The notes under the pieces are model-generated. The model saw nothing but the letters and a program-made list of their open reading frames with translations, was not told where the DNA came from and ran no database searches. 64,000 nucleotides of DNA, taken from the NCBI RefSeq assembly GCF_021166475.1, contig NZ_JAJOYS010000002.1:248001-312000 (forward strand). Direction: 5' to 3'. Within the stretch, counting starts at the first letter, position 1. Each line of letters begins with the position of its first letter. The position numbers were made by a program, and so were the translations under genes. The DNA comes from Pelagibacterium xiamenense (GTDB lineage Bacteria > Pseudomonadota > Alphaproteobacteria > Rhizobiales > Devosiaceae). Positions 18,428 through 27,259 of the stretch are shown piece after piece.

Positions 18428-19313
18428 ACGGATCGACGAATTGCCAATCCCCCATCCGGTTGCGGAACCAGGTCGACTGCCGCTTGGCGTATTGCCGCGT
18501 CGCCGTCACCGCCTGCGCAACCGCCGCCTCGCGCGTCACGTCACCGGCAAGGTACGCCCCGATCTCCCGCACGCCGATCGCCTTCATTGCCGGCAGGCCC
18601 GGATCGAGATTGCGCGCGAGCAGCGCCTCGACCTCCTCGACCGCCCCCGCCTCCATCATCGCATCAAACCGCTCCGCGATCCGCCGCCGCAATACCGCCC
18701 GCTCGGGCATGAGCACAATTCTTTCCAGCGCGTAGCCCGCCAGTAACCCACCGCCTGTATCGCGCTGAAACGCGCTCAGCGTCCTCCCCGTGGCGCGTTT
18801 CACCGACACCGCGCGAACGACACGCTGCGGATCGGCAGCCACCAGACGCTCGGCCAGCTCCGGGTCGTATTCGCCCAAAAAAGCACGCCGCTTTTCGCCA
18901 TCCATGCCTTGAATCAGTTTCTCAACCGCTTGAATCTCTTTGTCGGGGATGGGGGGAACTTCGGCGAATCCGTTTGTCAGCGCATCGAAATAAAGCCCTG
19001 TCCCGCCAACGAAAATCGGCTCCCGATTCTCTTTGTGAGCCTCTTGAATCACTTTCTCCGCATCCGCCAGCCACGCCCCGGTCGAATACCGCACCCCCGG
19101 ATCGACGTGCCCGAACAGAAAATGCGGCGCGGCCGCCAGTTCCGCAGCATTCGGACGCGCTGTGAGCCTGTCGAGAACGCCATAAACCTGCATGGAATCG
19201 GTGTTGATAACGACGCCGCCCGAGGCGCGCGCCATCTCGATCGCGAGCGCCGTCTTGCCGCTCGCGGTCGGACCCGCTATCAAAACCGCTCGCCGAGAGT
19301 TGCCAGCATCCAT
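18414..19313 (-). CDS. miaA: tRNA dimethylallyltransferase
   Basis: MiaA transfers a dimethylallyl group to N6 of A37 in tRNAs that read codons starting with U. The 299 residues match the family length. Motifs in order: P-loop GPTASGKT (residues 14-21), DSMQVY (about 39-44), GGTGLYFDAL (about 103-112), the RRAFLGEYDPELAERL insert region, and KAIGVREIGAYL near 245. The start codon lies only nine bases from the serB start on the other strand, so each promoter must lie inside the other gene. It overlaps the Ca/Na antiporter gene at the 3' end. Confidence 0.96.
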   Translation of the reverse strand: MDAGNSRRAVLIAGPTASGKTALAIEMARASGGVVINTDSMQVYGVLDRLTARPNAAELAAAPHFLFGHVDPGVRYSTGAWLADAEKVIQEAHKENREPIFVGGTGLYFDALTNGFAEVPPIPDKEIQAVEKLIQGMDGEKRRAFLGEYDPELAERLVAADPQRVVRAVSVKRATGRTLSAFQRDTGGGLLAGYALERIVLMPERAVLRRRIAERFDAMMEAGAVEEVEALLARNLDPGLPAMKAIGVREIGAYLAGDVTREAAVAQAVTATRQYAKRQSTWFRNRMGDWQFVDPFRAR

Positions 19314-19322
19314 GGTAGGTTT

Positions 19323-20198
19323 ATGTCTGTCCTGTGCCTGATCGCCAATCCCGCCGAACCGGTCCTGACGCCCGAAGTCGTCGACGCGGTGCATAAGGAA
19401 ACGCATGGCGAAATCAACTGGCTTGCGCAAGGCGTCGCCTGCGAAATCGTCGCCCCGCGTGCGGCCAGGCCCACCCAGATGGCCCGCGAGGTGATCGGCA
19501 ACGCTCCCATCGACGCAGCCCTCGTCCCGCGCGCCAATCGCCGCAAGAAGCTCCTGGTCGCCGACATGGACTCCACCATGATCGAGCAGGAATGCATAGA
19601 CGAACTCGCCGATGCGCTCGGCATCAAGCCGCAGGTCGCCGAGATCACCGACCGCGCCATGCGCGGCGAGCTCGATTTCGCCCAGGCGCTCGATACCCGC
19701 GTCGCGCTCTTGAAGGGCCTTGAAAAGAAGGTCGTCGAGGAGGTCCGCCGCGAGCGCATCACCCTTGCCCCGGGCGGGCGCGCGCTCATCCAGACCATGC
19801 GCGCCTATGGCGCCCATACCGCGCTTGTATCGGGCGGCTTCACGCTCTTTGCGGAATACTTCGCCAAACGCATCGGCTTCGATGAATTCCGCGCCAACGT
19901 CCTCGAATTCGACGCCGAGGGCAAACTCACCGGCACGGTCGAAAAGCCCATCGTCGACAAGGACGTGAAGCGCGCGACCCTCACCGCGCTCGCGGAAGCC
20001 CGCGGCATCATCCCGGCCCTCACCATGGCCGTGGGCGATGGCGCCAATGACCTCGACATGCTCAACGCCGCCGGTCTCGGCGTTGCCATACACGCCAAAC
20101 CCACGGTCGCCGAACAGGCCGAAGTGCGTATCGACCATGGCGATCTGACGGCCCTCCTCTACCTCCAGGGCTATGCCGAAGATGATTTCGTACGATGA
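19323..20198 (+). CDS. serB: Phosphoserine phosphatase
   Basis: SerB dephosphorylates O-phosphoserine, the last step of serine synthesis. The 291-residue protein has an N-terminal regulatory part (about 1-72) and a HAD phosphatase domain with the nucleophile motif DMDST (Asp81, Asp83), the cap-region sequence EQECIDELAD, the conserved SGGFTLF, and the metal motif GDGANDLDML near residue 240. A weak AGG lies upstream. The gene starts nine bases from miaA, divergently, and its stop codon overlaps the start of a GNAT acetyltransferase gene (ATGA). Confidence 0.97.
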   Translation: MSVLCLIANPAEPVLTPEVVDAVHKETHGEINWLAQGVACEIVAPRAARPTQMAREVIGNAPIDAALVPRANRRKKLLVADMDSTMIEQECIDELADALGIKPQVAEITDRAMRGELDFAQALDTRVALLKGLEKKVVEEVRRERITLAPGGRALIQTMRAYGAHTALVSGGFTLFAEYFAKRIGFDEFRANVLEFDAEGKLTGTVEKPIVDKDVKRATLTALAEARGIIPALTMAVGDGANDLDMLNAAGLGVAIHAKPTVAEQAEVRIDHGDLTALLYLQGYAEDDFVR

Positions 20199-20743
20199 GG
20201 CTGGAAACCGAACGGCTCCTCCTGCGCCCATGGCGCAAAACCGATCTCGACGCCTATAGCGCGCTCATGGGCGACCCGACCGTCCGGCGCTTTTACCCCT
20301 CCACGCTCACCCGCGAAGACGCCGCGCGGAGCCTCGACCGCACGATCTCCGCGCACCGCGAAAACGGCTTCCACTTCCTCGCCGCCGAGCTGCGTGAAAC
20401 CGGCGAGATCGCCGGCCTCATCGGCCTTGGCCGCATTCCCGACGCGACGAAAAAGGCCATTCCCTCCCACCCCGAGATCGAGATCGGCTGGCTCCTCCAT
20501 CACCGGTTGTGGGGCCAGGGCCTGGCCCCCGAAGGTGCGAAAGCCTGTCTCGCTTACGGCTGGGACACGCTCGAGGCGCCCGAAATCGTCGCGTTCACCG
20601 CCAAGGTGAACCACCCTTCCCAACGCGTCATGGAAAAAATCGGGATGGCGCGCGCGCCCGAAGATGACTTCATCCACCCCAGCGTCCCCGATGGCCACGT
20701 TCTGCAGCCCCATACTCTGTATAGGATAGTCCGGCCCTGCTGA
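20195..20743 (+). CDS. GNAT acetyltransferase, RimJ/RimL type
   Basis: A 182-residue N-acetyltransferase of the Acetyltransf_3 kind. It opens with LETERLLLRPWRKTDLDAYSALMGDP, typical for RimJ/RimL relatives, and carries the acetyl-CoA region EIGWLLHHRLWGQGLAPEGAKACLAYG with the Q/RxxGxG/A-like loop (LWGQGLAPEGA). The conserved HPSQRVMEKIGM follows. Substrate unknown: ribosomal-protein N-termini or small molecules are both possible. It overlaps serB by four bases and is presumably cotranslated with it. Confidence 0.9.
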   Translation: MRLETERLLLRPWRKTDLDAYSALMGDPTVRRFYPSTLTREDAARSLDRTISAHRENGFHFLAAELRETGEIAGLIGLGRIPDATKKAIPSHPEIEIGWLLHHRLWGQGLAPEGAKACLAYGWDTLEAPEIVAFTAKVNHPSQRVMEKIGMARAPEDDFIHPSVPDGHVLQPHTLYRIVRPC

Positions 20744-20783
20744 CACCGGCTCGAGACCGTGGACGTGCAGATCCAGTGGTAGG

Positions 20784-20969
20784 CTAAAGCCGCACGAATG
20801 CAAGAAAAACCAGCCCTACCGCGGCTATCGCCAGCGCGTACCAGCGCAGATGCCCCGAGGGAATGTCGAGCACCTGCGTGATCATCCGCTTCATCTGGTC
20901 GGGAAACGCCGCATAGAGCAGCCCTTCGATGACGATGGCCAGCGCGAGCGCGGCAAACAGGTCACTCAT
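20784..20969 (-). CDS. DUF2065 small membrane protein
   Basis: A 61-residue protein with two hydrophobic segments (residues 4-20 and 43-60) joined by a short polar loop, matching the DUF2065 family. In many proteobacteria this gene lies right after hflC, as here, which suggests a link to the HflKC membrane complex, although no function is established. A strong terminator stands between hflC and this gene, so its expression is likely lower than, or separate from, hflKC. Confidence 0.85.
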   Translation of the reverse strand: MSDLFAALALAIVIEGLLYAAFPDQMKRMITQVLDIPSGHLRWYALAIAAVGLVFLAFVRL

Positions 20970-20990
20970 ATCGTCTCATCCCCTGAAAGC

Positions 20991-21018
20991 AAAAAAGGCG
21001 CGCCGGCTGGCGCGCCTT
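20991..21018 (-). terminator. Rho-independent terminator after hflC
   Basis: On the minus strand AAGGCGCGCC and GGCGCGCCTT pair around AGCC and are followed by TTTTTT. Confidence 0.85.
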
Positions 21019-21037
21019 CCCAAATGCTGTAGGCGGC

Positions 21038-22165
21038 CTACTGTGCCGGCTCGGCTTCCGGCGCGACCGGGGCGGTCTCGCTCCCCTCGGGCTGGGCACC
21101 GAGGTTCTCGGTCTCGAGCAATTGCTCGAGATCCTCGATCCCCTGCTGGGCGTCGGCATCCGGGGCTCCGCCCTGATCGTCGACCAGCGTTTCGGTCGAG
21201 AGCAGCTCCTCGATATCCTGGGTCTCGACCGGTTCTTCGGTCGGCCCTTCAACGCCGATATCGATCGGCCCGGCGGTCGGCTCGCCCAGCTGGGGCAATG
21301 AACCGCCCGAACCGAACTGGCTGAAGAACGCCGAGTTGGGCGAAAGCAGCATGGTCGTCGAACCATCGCCGAGCGCCGTGCGATAGGCTTCCATCGCGCG
21401 GTAGAACTCGAAGAACGACTGGTCCTGCCCGAACGCTTCGGCAAAGATGCGGTTGCGCTCGGCATCGCCCTCACCGCGGATGATTTCGGAATCGCGGTTG
21501 GCTGCCGAAACGATTTCCACCGCCTGACGGTCGGCGATCGCCCGCAGGATCTGCGCCTGCTCCTGACCGCGTGCCCGGATAAGCGCCGCTTCCGCAAGAC
21601 GCTCCGCCTGCATGCGCTCGAAGGTCTGGGCGGAGACTTCCGGCGTCAGATCGGTGACGAGAATACGAACGTCGACCACTTCGATCCCCAGCTCCACCAT
21701 ATCGGCGGCCACCAGATCCCGCGCCTCACGCATCATTTCCGTCCGCTGCTCGGAAAGAGCGGCGTCGAATTCGCGCAAACCGTAAACGGTACGCAGCGCG
21801 GCTTCGAAACGGGTCGCGATACGCTGTTCTGCCAGCTGCTCGGACCCCAGAACCGACTGACGGAACGCGATGGGGTCAACGATCCTGTAGGTGATGAACG
21901 CGTCCACGATGTAGAACTGACCGCCCGACACCTGCAGCCGGATGCGCTCGAGGTCGTACCGCAAGAGGCGCTTGTCGATATACTGCACCTGCTCGACGAA
22001 ATCGGTCGGGATCTTGAAATACAGCCCCGGGTCGCGGATTTCCCGCGTGATCTCGCCGAACCGCGTCACGATGGCCTGTTCGCGCTCGTTGACGACGAAA
22101 AGCGAGGAGATCAGCACATAGGCGGCGATGACCAGGGCGACAATGACGATTACAAGCCGGTTCAT
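21038..22165 (-). CDS. hflC: Protease modulator HflC
   Basis: HflC forms a large periplasm-facing membrane complex with HflK that surrounds and modulates the FtsH protease. The 375-residue protein has one N-terminal membrane anchor (residues 4-24) and an SPFH/prohibitin domain (about 24-200, with VNEREQAIVTRFGEI and GLYFKIPTDFVEQV), then a long coiled-coil helix rich in Glu, Ala and Arg to about residue 260. The last 80 residues are an acidic, low-complexity tail (many E, D, P, Q) that is longer than in enterobacterial HflC. Its start overlaps the stop of hflK by four bases, so subunit production is coupled. Confidence 0.95.
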   Translation of the reverse strand: MNRLVIVIVALVIAAYVLISSLFVVNEREQAIVTRFGEITREIRDPGLYFKIPTDFVEQVQYIDKRLLRYDLERIRLQVSGGQFYIVDAFITYRIVDPIAFRQSVLGSEQLAEQRIATRFEAALRTVYGLREFDAALSEQRTEMMREARDLVAADMVELGIEVVDVRILVTDLTPEVSAQTFERMQAERLAEAALIRARGQEQAQILRAIADRQAVEIVSAANRDSEIIRGEGDAERNRIFAEAFGQDQSFFEFYRAMEAYRTALGDGSTTMLLSPNSAFFSQFGSGGSLPQLGEPTAGPIDIGVEGPTEEPVETQDIEELLSTETLVDDQGGAPDADAQQGIEDLEQLLETENLGAQPEGSETAPVAPEAEPAQ

Positions 22166-23286
22166 AGCTGGTCACCTCCAGTCGTCGTTGTCGATGAGGT
22201 GGTACTGCCGCCACCTGACCGTAGCTCCGGCAGGGGCAGATAGGGCAGGACCCCGCTTCCCGATACGCCGTCCTCGACCACGAGTTTGTTGGTTCCCCCC
22301 AGCACCTCTTCCATCGTCTCGAGGAAGATGCGGTGCCGCGTGACTTCCGGCGCATTGCGGTATTCGTTGTAGACCGCCACGAAACGCGCCGCCTGGCCCT
22401 GGGCCTCGTTGATCACCCGGTCGCGATACGCCGCGGCGCTTTCGCGAATGGATGCGGCCTGCCCGCGGGCGCTACCCAGAAGCGTATTGGCGTATTGCCG
22501 GGCTTCTTCCTGGAAGCGGTCCTCGTCCTGCAGGGCGCGCTGGACTTCGTCGAACGCGTCGGCCACCTCCGCCGGCGGCGCGACGTTCTCGATCGAAATG
22601 TTCGAGATCGTAACCCCGACGCCGTAGCTGTTGAGAATACCCTGGGTGATTTCCTGAACCTCGACGGCAATACCGGCACGATCGTCGCGGAAGACGTCCT
22701 GCGCCGTGCGGCGCCCGACGACCTCGCGCATCGCGCTTTCGGCGGCCTGCCGTACCATTTCGTCCGGCTGACGGACATTGAACAGGTACTGCCGCGGGTC
22801 GGCAATGCGCCAGAGAATCGAGAAGTTCATGTTGACGATGTTCTGGTCGCCCGAAAGCATCAGCCCCTCGTCGCTCGTCGAGGAACCGCCGCTGCCGACG
22901 CGGGTCTGGTTTTCCGTCGTGCTCACCAGTTCGACCCGCTCAATCGGCCACCAGTGGAAATGCAGCCCCGGGGTCGAGAACTCGTCCTTGGGCTCCCCGA
23001 ACAGCATCTCGACGCCGAGCTCCTGCGGAGCCACGGTGTAGATCGACTGGCTCGCCCAGAAAATGATGAGCGCCGCGATACCCCCGATGATGGCCCAGCG
23101 TCCGCCGGGAAGACCACCCCCGAACTGCTGACGTCCACGCGCCAGGATGTCTTCGAGGTTTGGCGTATTGTTGCCGCCGCTTGGCCGGCGCGGCCCACCG
23201 CCGCCACCGCCACCGCCGCCCGGCGTCTGACCCCAGGGCCCGCCACTGCGGGTCTTGAGGCCGCCCCTATTGTCTTCCCACGGCAT
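22162..23286 (-). CDS. hflK: FtsH protease activity modulator HflK
   Basis: The partner of HflC. The 374 residues begin with a Gly/Pro-rich cytoplasmic tail (about 1-60, including a run of glycines near 24-31), then one membrane segment (about 63-82), the SPFH domain with TVAPQELGVEMLFGEP and ADPRQYLFNVRQPDEMVRQAAESAMREVVGR, and a coiled-coil region to about 330, with a Ser/Thr-rich end. The glycine-rich tail is usual for HflK. It is the first gene of the hflK-hflC pair. A likely -10 (TATATA) lies upstream near 23333. Confidence 0.95.
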   Translation of the reverse strand: MPWEDNRGGLKTRSGGPWGQTPGGGGGGGGGPRRPSGGNNTPNLEDILARGRQQFGGGLPGGRWAIIGGIAALIIFWASQSIYTVAPQELGVEMLFGEPKDEFSTPGLHFHWWPIERVELVSTTENQTRVGSGGSSTSDEGLMLSGDQNIVNMNFSILWRIADPRQYLFNVRQPDEMVRQAAESAMREVVGRRTAQDVFRDDRAGIAVEVQEITQGILNSYGVGVTISNISIENVAPPAEVADAFDEVQRALQDEDRFQEEARQYANTLLGSARGQAASIRESAAAYRDRVINEAQGQAARFVAVYNEYRNAPEVTRHRIFLETMEEVLGGTNKLVVEDGVSGSGVLPYLPLPELRSGGGSTTSSTTTTGGDQL

Positions 23287-23429
23287 TTCGTCCCTTTCGG
23301 TTTGTCGTGAAAGTCTTTTGCGCGTGCCGGTCTATATAGGAAACCCTATGCGCCCGATCAATGAAAACCGGATGGCGGGAATGTGAACGCACAAAAGTGG
23401 TTAGCGCGGTTTTCACCGCCGCAATGCGG

Positions 23430-23951
23430 TCATGCACGGGGTTTGCGGTCATAGATTTTGACGACAAACGGTGCGGTATCCCGTTCTCCCGCCACAATCT
23501 CCTCGCAAACCCCGACATCCCAGTCCCCCGCCGCGATCTCGGGAAAGAACGTATCGCCCTCGGGCGAAAGCGCGACGTGCGTGAGATACAGCCGGTCCGC
23601 CAGCGGCAACGCCTGACGGTAGATTTCGGCCCCGCCATTGATGAAGATCTCATCCATGCCGTCGCGCTGCGCGATCGCTTTGGCCTGCGCAATGCCGTCT
23701 TCGAGCGTGCCGACGACAATAACGCCCTCCGGCGCGAAATCCTTGCTGCGCGTCACCACGATATTGGTCCGCCCCGGCAGCGGCTTGCCGATGCTTTCGA
23801 ACGTCTTGCGTCCCACGACAAGCGGCTTGCCCATCGTCACGGCCTTGTAATGCTTGAAATCGGTCGGCAGATACCACGGCATCGCGCCATCGGACCCGAT
23901 AACGCCATTGGCCGCGACCGCCGCGATCATCGAGATGCGAATACCGCTCAT
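23430..23951 (-). CDS. folA: Dihydrofolate reductase
   Basis: FolA reduces dihydrofolate to tetrahydrofolate with NADPH and so regenerates the cofactor oxidised by ThyA. The 173-residue protein has the expected order of elements: ISMIAAVAANGVIGSDGAMPWYLPTDFKHYKAVTMGKPLVVGRKTFESIG with the substrate aspartate in PTDF, PLPGRTNIVVTR, and INGGAEIYRQALPLADRLYLTHV. The ATG at 23951 overlaps the stop of the preceding GNAT gene by four bases. It is the last gene of a thyA-DUF4424-GNAT-folA unit. Confidence 0.97.
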   Translation of the reverse strand: MSGIRISMIAAVAANGVIGSDGAMPWYLPTDFKHYKAVTMGKPLVVGRKTFESIGKPLPGRTNIVVTRSKDFAPEGVIVVGTLEDGIAQAKAIAQRDGMDEIFINGGAEIYRQALPLADRLYLTHVALSPEGDTFFPEIAAGDWDVGVCEEIVAGERDTAPFVVKIYDRKPRA

Positions 23952-24427
23952 TGCCCCGCCAGCGCCTCGAGTTCCGGCCCGCTCACCCGGCAGGTCGTCC
24001 ACTCGTCATGCAGCACGGCCCCCTGCGCGCGGTAAAAATCGATGGCGCTCTCGTTCCAGTTGAGCACCCACCAGCTCAGCCGCCCCAGCCCCTCGTCCTT
24101 GCAGCGCTTGGCGAGATTGACGAGCAGCGCCTTGCCGATCCCGTTCCCGCGTGCATGCGGCTCGACGTAAAGATCCTCGAGCCAGATCCCGTGCCGGCCC
24201 TGGAACGTCGAAAATGTGTAAAACCACAGCGCGAACCCGACGGGCCGGCCTTCGAGCTCGGCGATCTCGCAAAACACCCGCGGCTCGTCGCAAAACAGCG
24301 AATTGACGATATCGCCCTCGGTCGCGCTCACTTCGTCATTGAGCTTCTCGAAGTCGGCCAGTTTAACGATGAACTCAAGCACAAGCGCCGCATCGTCTTT
24401 TCCGGCGCGTCTGATCGTCAGGGACAT
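23948..24427 (-). CDS. GNAT acetyltransferase, diamine-acetyltransferase-like
   Basis: A 159-residue GNAT protein that resembles the spermidine/spermine acetyltransferase (SAT1-like) group. It opens with LTIRRAGKDDAALVLEFIVKLADFEKL and has the acetyl-CoA loop EDLYVEPHARGNGIGKALLVNLAKRC (R/Q-x-x-G-x-G/A) and the downstream WWVLNWNESAIDFYRAQGA with the usual tyrosine. The acceptor is not known; polyamines or thialysine are the usual candidates for this group. It overlaps folA by four bases and lies within the folate operon. Confidence 0.88.
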   Translation of the reverse strand: MSLTIRRAGKDDAALVLEFIVKLADFEKLNDEVSATEGDIVNSLFCDEPRVFCEIAELEGRPVGFALWFYTFSTFQGRHGIWLEDLYVEPHARGNGIGKALLVNLAKRCKDEGLGRLSWWVLNWNESAIDFYRAQGAVLHDEWTTCRVSGPELEALAGQ

Positions 24428-24458
24428 CGGTCCTCTTAAACTCTTATTCTGGAACGCC

Positions 24459-25457
24459 TTAAGCGCCCTGGTTCAACTCGTACCGCACCAGGAACAGGAT
24501 CTCGATATCCTCCCAGGGATAAAAGTCCTCATAAACGACCTCGAACGTCGTCGGACCGGTCTTCTCTATCCCCTCGCCGCAGAACGAGACGAGATTTTCC
24601 GGGCGTCCCTTGTCGACGATCAGGCGAAACGTCCCGATCGGCCCGGCCCAGTTGCGGCCAGTGGAAAGCACGTATTCGAGCCAGGCCTCGGTATAGGGCG
24701 CCGACCACGGCTCCTCGGGCGACACCATATTGCGCCGCACCGCGTCGATCACCGGCGGATCGAGACAATAGCGCCGCTCGTAATCGGCCAGCGTCTGCCC
24801 GCCATCGTCGTAAAGGAATGAAACCGCCGCCGTCCCGCCTGTCCCTGGCGTATAGCGGTGTTCGACCGTCACGGTCTCGCCGGCCGGAAACACAGCCGTC
24901 CACGTATAGGCCGATTTGAGCGTCCAGGCGGGAAAATAGTAGGGCGCGTCGCCGCCAAACCCTGGATCCGATATCAATCCCAGCGCCACGAGATGGTCCT
25001 GTTCGGCAGCGGACAGCGCGTTGATCGCGTTCTCGGCAGCGCTGACATGCGGCGCGAGCGGCACACCGAGCTTGACCAGTTCCTTGGTCCGATCAACCCC
25101 AAGGGCAAAGACGCTCTGGTGCAGTTCGGCATCGACCGGCCGGCACTCGAACGTGGTTGAGAATTCGAAGACATTTTCGGGATTGTCCGACGGGTATCCG
25201 ACCATGCCCTCGAATTCGCCGGTGATATCGGGCATCGGAAACGCGACGAGCACCTCCTGGTCCTCGGCCGTGAGGTTCTCAAATTTGTAGGTCACCCGCA
25301 CTTCATCGAGCGAGAGATAAAGGTCCTCGCTGACCATGGCGATGTTGTCGTTCTGCGCAAAGGCCAGCCCCCCGGCCCCGAGCGTCGCCGCCGTATCGTT
25401 CCCGAGCGCGGCGCCAGCCAGCCCGGCCATAACCGCAAAACCGGCTATCCCTCTCAC
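24459..25457 (-). CDS. DUF4424 exported protein
   Basis: A 332-residue protein with a signal peptide (residues 1-19, [20 protein letters not shown]), so it is expected in the periplasm. The rest matches the DUF4424 pattern: an N-terminal segment with [37 protein letters not shown], a central part with [37 protein letters not shown], and a C-terminal [21 protein letters not shown]. Function is unknown. Its start overlaps the stop of thyA by four bases, which puts an exported protein of unknown role between two folate enzymes. Confidence 0.85.
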   Translation of the reverse strand: MRGIAGFAVMAGLAGAALGNDTAATLGAGGLAFAQNDNIAMVSEDLYLSLDEVRVTYKFENLTAEDQEVLVAFPMPDITGEFEGMVGYPSDNPENVFEFSTTFECRPVDAELHQSVFALGVDRTKELVKLGVPLAPHVSAAENAINALSAAEQDHLVALGLISDPGFGGDAPYYFPAWTLKSAYTWTAVFPAGETVTVEHRYTPGTGGTAAVSFLYDDGGQTLADYERRYCLDPPVIDAVRRNMVSPEEPWSAPYTEAWLEYVLSTGRNWAGPIGTFRLIVDKGRPENLVSFCGEGIEKTGPTTFEVVYEDFYPWEDIEILFLVRYELNQGA

Positions 25458-26248
25458 ACCGAAACCTCCGCCTTGATGTGCGGGTGCGGATCATAGTCGA
25501 TAATCTCGAAATCCTCGAACGCGAAATCGAAGATGGAGTCGCGCTTTGTCCTGATGGCAAGTTTCGGCAAAGGCCGCGGCGCGCGCGAAAGCTGCTCGCG
25601 GGTCTGGTCGAAATGGTTGGAATAGATATGCGCATCCCCGAGCGTGTGGACGAATTCCCCCACACCGAGCCCGGTCACCTCCGCAATCATATGCGTCAAA
25701 AGCGCGTAGGAGGCGATGTTGAACGGCACGCCCAGGAAGATATCCGCCGAGCGCTGGTAGAGCTGACACGAGAGCTTGCCGTTCGCCACATAGAACTGGA
25801 ACAGGCAGTGGCACGGCGGCAGCGCCATGTCCTCGATCTCGGCCGGGTTCCAGGCCGTAACGATGTGGCGCCGCGAGTCCGGCTTGGTCCTGATCTGTTC
25901 GACAACCCCGGCGATCTGGTCGATATGCCCGCCATCGGGCGTCGGCCAGCTTCGCCACTGGCTGCCGTAAACCGGCCCGAGATCGCCGTGCTCGTCGGCC
26001 CACTCGTCCCAGATCTTGACCTTGCGCTCCTGCAGCCAGCGTACATTGGTCTCCCCGCGCAGGAACCACAAAAGCTCATAGATGATCGAGCGGATATGCA
26101 GCTTCTTGGTCGTCAGAAGCGGAAAGCCCTCATCAAGGTCGAACCGCATCTGATACCCGAACACTGAACGCGTTCCCGTGCCCGTCCGGTCCGCCTTGTC
26201 GACGCCGGTCTCCATCACATGCCGCAAAAGGTCGAGATATTGTTTCAT
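25454..26248 (-). CDS. thyA: Thymidylate synthase
   Basis: ThyA methylates dUMP to dTMP with methylenetetrahydrofolate, producing dihydrofolate for FolA. The 264-residue length and Cys146 as nucleophile ([12 protein letters not shown]) match the E. coli enzyme. Further marks are [18 protein letters not shown], the [10 protein letters not shown] phosphate site and the [19 protein letters not shown] dUMP-binding stretch. It is the first gene of the unit thyA-DUF4424-GNAT-folA, with four-base overlap to the next gene. Confidence 0.97.
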   Translation of the reverse strand: MKQYLDLLRHVMETGVDKADRTGTGTRSVFGYQMRFDLDEGFPLLTTKKLHIRSIIYELLWFLRGETNVRWLQERKVKIWDEWADEHGDLGPVYGSQWRSWPTPDGGHIDQIAGVVEQIRTKPDSRRHIVTAWNPAEIEDMALPPCHCLFQFYVANGKLSCQLYQRSADIFLGVPFNIASYALLTHMIAEVTGLGVGEFVHTLGDAHIYSNHFDQTREQLSRAPRPLPKLAIRTKRDSIFDFAFEDFEIIDYDPHPHIKAEVSV

Positions 26249-26309
26249 GCGCCGAACGATACCCGATTCTGCATCCCCGCAACCGAACTTCGGTGGCCGG
26301 CCGCCAGAT

Positions 26310-26663
26310 TTACCCGCTGCGCCTGAGGCCCGAAAGCCGCACCGCAACCCAGCCCGACGCGACGCCCAGCGTCATGCCGGCAAATTTGTAAACCACGTCC
26401 ATCACGGCGCCATGCCGGTCGGGCCGCAGCAATTGCAAAGCCTCGAGCCCGACAATAATCGCCGCAAGGCCTGTTAAAATCAGCACGATCCGCCTGGGGT
26501 AAGCGAGGACAAATACGAACGCTGCGACCGCGAATCCCATGAACCGCTCAAGGTTGGCGTACCCGTGGATATGGGGCCGCCAGCCTACCGGACCGAGCGT
26601 AAGCAATAGAAAGGCGGCAAGAACCGTCCAGGCGAGAACTTTGGCGAAGCGGGACCCTGTCAT
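26310..26663 (-). CDS. VanZ-like small membrane protein
   Basis: A 117-residue protein with four predicted membrane segments (residues 8-24, 40-54, 57-74 and 88-108). The pattern [62 protein letters not shown] fits the VanZ-like family: a conserved E-x-x-Q in segment 3, then a polar R-D-x-x-D loop. Function is unknown in most bacteria. It lies upstream of thyA on the same strand and is divergent from the ssrA gene. Confidence 0.75.
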   Translation of the reverse strand: MTGSRFAKVLAWTVLAAFLLLTLGPVGWRPHIHGYANLERFMGFAVAAFVFVLAYPRRIVLILTGLAAIIVGLEALQLLRPDRHGAVMDVVYKFAGMTLGVASGWVAVRLSGLRRSG

Positions 26664-26836
26664 AATGTTGTCATATGGCCTTCAGGGCCTATGGGAAAGG
26701 CATCATCCGCGATATTCCCCGCCGCGGTGGCGGATTTCGGTCGCAAGGACGGGAAGCTTTTGGCGCACGCATGACCGCTGCGCGGAATTCAAAAACCCGC
26801 GCCCCCCTTTCCATCCCCTTTCGGCCCGCCTATATT

Positions 26837-27155
26837 GGACCTGCCGGCAACGGCTATGGCGATAAATGGCCATCGTAATAAACCCATCGGACCCGGGGGC
26901 AGTACCCGGCGCCTCCACCATTACCCTTTTCTATAGGGCACTTATGGGGGCGAAACAGGATCGACGAGGGCGTAAAGGATGTTGCTTTCGCTCGGCATGG
27001 TACCGCCGTTATCGGACCGAACTTATAGTTGCCAACGACAACTATGCTGAGGCCCGTCTCGCTGCGTAATGCGGCGCGACAGCTTCGAATAAAAGCCCTG
27101 CACCTCTAGCAAGGTGTAGGCGGGGTCCGCAGGCACCTGGCAACAGAAGCCTGCA
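26837..27155 (+). ncRNA. ssrA: tmRNA, circularly permuted two-piece form
   Basis: tmRNA rescues stalled ribosomes and adds a degradation tag. The gene has the permuted alphaproteobacterial order. The acceptor piece comes first (about 26837-26920, ending CCGGGGGCAGTACCCGGCGC and CTCCACCA), then an excised spacer (about 26921-26945), then the coding piece starting GGGGGCG (26946). GGGGGCG pairs with CGCCTCC to build the tRNA-like acceptor stem. The tag frame 27031-27069 encodes ANDNYAEARLAA and a TAA stop. GGACC near 26837 can pair with GGTCC near 27124, giving the long helix between the pieces. A -10-like TATATT is at 26831. The GCAGGC/GCCTGC hairpin (about 27129-27151) with a T-rich tract is the likely terminator. 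Exact ends are approximate. Confidence 0.93.
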
Positions 27156-27259
27156 TTTTCCTTTTGCTTGAATTTTTTGCCGCTTTTGGGTCTGTATGGG
27201 AGCCGACAGATTCTCCGCGCCAAAGCGCGGACGGCAAGCACCAGGGAGCCCAGTTCACC

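Noticed and set aside
26866-27069. A 67-codon plus ORF ending ANDNYAEARLAA
   Set aside because: It lies across the tmRNA gene; only the last codons, the tag frame, are translated, and from the tmRNA itself.
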